From: Anaerolineae bacterium
GTDB taxonomy: Bacteria; Chloroflexota; Anaerolineae; Anaerolineales; UBA4823
NCBI GenBank assembly: GCA_003130835.1
Contig: QEXX01000044.1
Location: 1-45,106, forward strand
Length of the DNA stretch: 45,106 nt
Reading direction: 5' to 3'
Position numbers and translations under genes: made by a program. The notes under the pieces were generated by a model that had not been told where the DNA came from, made no database searches, and was given only the letters and a program-made list of their open reading frames with translations. Below, piece after piece: positions 42,356 through 45,106 of the stretch; position 1 is the stretch's first letter; every line of letters begins with the position of its first letter.

Positions 42356-42432
42356 GGAATCTGACCATTTCCTTTTGCTTAGAATTCCAAATGGCGTCAG
42401 CATTGGCACAAGCCAAAGTAAATTCCACCAAT

Positions 42433-42690
42433 TCAATCCCATAGAACCAAAACCACCGTACAATCCTTGCTTCTCCCTGAATAAGTGTAAAACACTCGAT
42501 AGTCGCCAACGCGCAACTTGAACACCCCTTGCCATTGCACTGTTAATGTTTCAGGTGTGATCACTGCAAAGTTTTCCACTAGCCAACGTAACTTTTTCAG
42601 CACACGGTGCGCAACTGGCTTATCCAAACATGCTAGACCAGCTTCTGCACCAGCGATGAACTCCTCATCGTATTCTCTCTCCTCATTCTT
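42433..42690 (-). pseudogene. RelE/ParE-family toxin, decayed
   Basis: The minus-strand frame encodes EFIAGAEAGLACLDKPVAHR, then a KLRWLVENF segment and VQWQGVFKLRVGDYRVFYTYS, which match RelE/ParE mRNA-interferase toxins. No in-frame ATG precedes the conserved N-terminus, only an out-of-frame ATG (ATGAGGAGAG). A TGA interrupts the frame just before IGGIYFG, where the family ends in HRREIY. No antitoxin gene is next to it. It lies alone between two attC-like sites, so it reads as a single-gene cassette in decay. A truncated but active product cannot be excluded. Confidence 0.65.
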
Positions 42691-42719
42691 CTAAAACTAT
42701 CGCAGCGTGCCGCTCATCG

Positions 42720-42786
<67 letters not shown>

Positions 42787-42810
42787 GACTTCGTCATTTG
42801 TCGCAGTTCG

Positions 42811-43599
42811 CTAACGTTTGGGGGCAAACGTGGCAAATTTTGCATCAATCTCAGGTCTCAATTCGATGCCAACATCTTCAAAAATTTGCAACAGTTCTTC
42901 ATAGGTGTTCTTCCCCCCAAGAAAGTCCCAAAATTCTTCAGCCACCTTTATTTCATTTGACAAATCGAACATGCCTTGAAAGGTCCAACGGTCATAGGGT
43001 TGTGGTTCATATGGGTTGTAGGGAATGGCAAGTCCAGTGTAAATCTTGGGCTTGGGGTTTATGGCTCCGCGTATCGCCACCCATTCAAGCATTTTCCGCT
43101 TGAAGCCGACGATTTCATCAACATTCGGCTTGGCAGTCTTAAGGTCAAAATAGTATTCAGTACCATCTTCCGATTCCAAAAACAAGTCAATACGGGGACG
43201 CTTTATTTTTTTGAGAGTGCCTGTTTGTGCCACTCGGAGAATCTCTGCTATTTCAGCAGGCTTATCAGGCTTAGCTCTTGCTGCCCGCAAATCATCTATG
43301 ATGTGTTGAATCGCGGCTTGTGCCTTGTCGGAAATTGTGTTGTTAAAGTCTTTGTACTGATTTATAGCATGCTTGAAATGCGGCATGGCAATCATGGCGG
43401 CAACTTGCTCGAATACCGATGTTCCTAGTGTCGTATTGATGGATTGTATAAATGAAAATAAAGCCATTCGGTCCTGCCCAAGCAAACGGACATGAAACGG
43501 CATATTGTTAGACTCGGGCGAGTAGTCAGATAGTTTGCGTCTGATTTGCTCTTTGAGCAAATTCGATATTTGATCGCGTTGGGTTTTTGATAAGGTCAT
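42811..43599 (-). CDS. TdeIII-family type II restriction endonuclease
   Basis: 262 aa. FSFIQSINTTLGTSVFEQVAAMIA in the N-terminal third is characteristic of the family. The PD-(D/E)XK-type active site is probably PRIDLFLESEDGTEYYFDLKTAKPN, with D and DxK. The ATG directly follows the methyltransferase TAA, with AAGGA 7 nt upstream, so the pair is translated together. From memory TdeIII recognises GGNCC; the specificity of this homologue is unproven. Its A/T-richer composition compared with the his genes agrees with recent acquisition. Confidence 0.85.
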   Translation of the reverse strand: MTLSKTQRDQISNLLKEQIRRKLSDYSPESNNMPFHVRLLGQDRMALFSFIQSINTTLGTSVFEQVAAMIAMPHFKHAINQYKDFNNTISDKAQAAIQHIIDDLRAARAKPDKPAEIAEILRVAQTGTLKKIKRPRIDLFLESEDGTEYYFDLKTAKPNVDEIVGFKRKMLEWVAIRGAINPKPKIYTGLAIPYNPYEPQPYDRWTFQGMFDLSNEIKVAEEFWDFLGGKNTYEELLQIFEDVGIELRPEIDAKFATFAPKR

Positions 43600-45018
43600 T
43601 TACACATCCTTCATCATAAAGAAGATGGTTTCCTGATAAGGATCATCACCTTGCTCAGTTCGTTTTGTTACCGCTCGATGGAATTCGTCCACGATTCGCA
43701 ATCCGCTGAGTCTGGCAATCTCTGGGTACAGATGAAAACGATCGTTTGCGACAACAAAGACTTTTCCATTGGGTTTTACCAATGGCAAAACATTTCTGAA
43801 AACTGCAACAATGCCATCTACATACTCTTGCTGTGCCTGTTTAGATTTACCTTTTTTCTTCGGGCCGATTTCAAGTTCATCTTGACGCGGAAATCCAAAC
43901 AACTCATACGCGTAAATGTGTTGGTCATGATAATCAATCTGTCCAACATAAGGCGGCGAAGTAAAGATGCCATCTATGGGACGATTGGCTATAACTGTAT
44001 TGGCTAACTCGGCGCGTAAGTCCACCGTTCTGGAATCGGCCTGTATCACGGTGATTGTCTTGTCAGAACGTAACTTGTCAAACTCAGCAATGCGCCGTGC
44101 TGTATCTCCACTGTAAGCATGAATTTTGGTTATACAATTATCAATCGGCACACAATAACGATTGTGTTTCTTACACCAGTATTTCTCGCCAACAGGTAAA
44201 GGGGCTTTGGGTGTGGCTAAATCATAGTGGGGAACAAGGCGCGAAGAACGAACCGCTCGACTGAGTACCACGCGCAACAAATCCTGATACTGATAGTGTG
44301 GAATCAGTCTGCGATAGTAGAGCATTTCAAGCAATGCGCGCGGCGCGAACCAAGTTTTGAGATATTCGCTGGTACATTCCTGCAACAAACTGGCTTTGAG
44401 ATTGTCCATCCTTTCTTCAGGAAAGAGAGACAAATTAACTTCACCTGATTGAGTCAGGTATTTGGAAAATCTTGTAACCCGTTGCTCAACTTCTAGAATT
44501 TCAGACCGTGCCTTTGTAACATCATATTTCGCGGCTTTGACTCGTGCAATGAGACAATTAAAGGGAGAGATATCAATGCCAATCGTGTGCATTCTCATCT
44601 CATTTCCTTGAATCAACGTCGTTCCAGATCCCATAAAAGGGTCAAGGATGACGTCGTCGGGTTGGAAATAACGTGCCAGAAACCATTCTACAAGTTGAGG
44701 AATGAATTTGCCAAGATAAGGATGCAAGCGATGAACATGTTTCGTTCGTTGATATTCGGGAACATTGTGAAAGCCAAGCTCAGGGTGCAGTCCAGCATGA
44801 TGGTGCTTTTCAAGCCCTTGTTCTACAAGTGACAAGAATATTCTTAATTCCTTGAGCGAGACTCGTAGATGCCCATTCTGGGCACGCTTAATCAATTCGC
44901 CATGCTCATTGTACTTCCCAATACGCCCGCGTTGAATGTAATCACGAATATTATGAGGCGTTTTGCCAACGATTCGTGCAGCTTCTTCTATGGTTACTAG
45001 CTCAAGATCATCTGCCAT
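43600..45018 (-). CDS. DNA methyltransferase of the type II system, with N-terminal helix-turn-helix
   Basis: 472 aa. Residues about 1-70 are an excisionase/MerR-like helix-turn-helix (VTIEEAARIVGKTPHNIRDYIQRGRIGKY ... GHLRVSLKELRIFLS). The methyltransferase part has the AdoMet motif ILDPFMGSGTTLIQGNEMRMHTIGIDISPFN (about residues 130-160) and, some 200 residues later, the catalytic TSPPYVGQIDYHDQHI. SPPY fits an amino-methylating enzyme (N4-cytosine or N6-adenine). The fused HTH may allow it to regulate its own expression, as seen for some type II methylases. It protects the host from the adjoining nuclease. Both genes lie in one presumed integron cassette. Confidence 0.87.
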   Translation of the reverse strand: MADDLELVTIEEAARIVGKTPHNIRDYIQRGRIGKYNEHGELIKRAQNGHLRVSLKELRIFLSLVEQGLEKHHHAGLHPELGFHNVPEYQRTKHVHRLHPYLGKFIPQLVEWFLARYFQPDDVILDPFMGSGTTLIQGNEMRMHTIGIDISPFNCLIARVKAAKYDVTKARSEILEVEQRVTRFSKYLTQSGEVNLSLFPEERMDNLKASLLQECTSEYLKTWFAPRALLEMLYYRRLIPHYQYQDLLRVVLSRAVRSSRLVPHYDLATPKAPLPVGEKYWCKKHNRYCVPIDNCITKIHAYSGDTARRIAEFDKLRSDKTITVIQADSRTVDLRAELANTVIANRPIDGIFTSPPYVGQIDYHDQHIYAYELFGFPRQDELEIGPKKKGKSKQAQQEYVDGIVAVFRNVLPLVKPNGKVFVVANDRFHLYPEIARLSGLRIVDEFHRAVTKRTEQGDDPYQETIFFMMKDV

Positions 45019-45053
45019 AAATTTACTCTTCCACCATAAGTATTTTCCCCATA

Positions 45054-45082
45054 ATTATAATGGCTCGAATGCTTATTCAGAA
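45054..45082 (-). promoter_or_regulatory. Candidate promoter of the restriction-modification cassette
   Basis: On the minus strand TTCTGA (45082-45077) and a perfect TATAAT (45059-45054) are 17 nt apart, 35 nt before the methylase start. The -35 element is weak. If used, the cassette carries its own promoter. Confidence 0.45.
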
Positions 45083-45099
45083 GGCTTATACATCAAGCC

Positions 45100-45106
45100 G
45101 CCCAAC
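45100..45106 (-). other. Core of a further attC-like site at the window edge
   Basis: GCCCAAC forms the last seven bases. On the minus strand it reads GTTGGGC, the expected cassette boundary upstream of the methylase gene. Only the core is visible, so this rests mainly on its match with the site at 42724-42786. Confidence 0.5.

Noticed and set aside
42168..42509. Minus-strand frame of 113 codons
   Set aside because: It crosses the truncated attC and part of the toxin remnant out of frame, so it is not a plausible gene.

Overview
The window looks like chromosomal DNA from a Chloroflexota bacterium, most likely of the Anaerolineae type. This is inferred from gene content: two BMP-family nucleoside transporters, a secreted protein with a Thr/Pro-rich linker, an F420/flavin LLM-family oxidoreductase, a DMT exporter, a complete tightly overlapped his operon and many REP-like GGGTCGAGTAGGGCG repeats. 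Identity rests on family recognition only; no database search was possible.

Layout, left to right. 1-1194 is non-coding and filled with short palindromic repeats. 1195-3810 is a large secreted protein, followed by a strong terminator and a tRNA-Glu. 4360-5790 holds a membrane-anchored rhodanese and an ADP-ribosylglycohydrolase. 5797-12419 is a regulated operon: ArsR repressor, octaheme tetrathionate-reductase-family cytochrome, a fused heptaheme/cytochrome b quinol-interacting protein, a YeeE/YedE sulfur transporter, and a second YeeE/YedE fused to a rhodanese-like domain that ends in GGGCG. I read it as a sulfur-oxyanion uptake and reduction module and consider it the best candidate here for an undescribed system. 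12474-12904 is a dense repeat array. 12913-16971 (minus) is a BMP-type nucleoside ABC transporter without its binding protein. 17199-18796 carries an EamA transporter and a YdeI/DUF1905 protein. 18920-24058 (minus) is a Nik/Dpp-type ABC transporter, divergent from a Fur-family regulator with palindromic operators over both promoters, which points to metal or metallophore uptake. 24551-27745 (minus) holds a small hypothetical, an SDR lacking the catalytic Tyr, an LLM oxidoreductase and a coiled-coil PD-(D/E)XK protein. 27906-34780 is a second, complete BMP transporter operon with a GntR/HutC regulator and a purine-type amidohydrolase.

34959-42150 (minus) is a his operon, read hisL-hisG-(repeat spacer)-hisC-hisB-hisH-hisA-hisF-hisI-hisE-HAD phosphatase. 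Upstream of hisG there is a 24-codon leader peptide with a His-Ala-His-His-His run, a terminator and competing stems: a textbook attenuator. hisD is not in the window. The HAD gene at the operon end is a candidate for the missing histidinol-phosphate phosphatase.

42306-45106 looks like part of an integron cassette array: one complete 63-nt attC-like site, one truncated attC, and a GCCCAAC core at the window edge. These bracket a TdeIII-type restriction-modification pair and a decayed RelE/ParE-like toxin gene.
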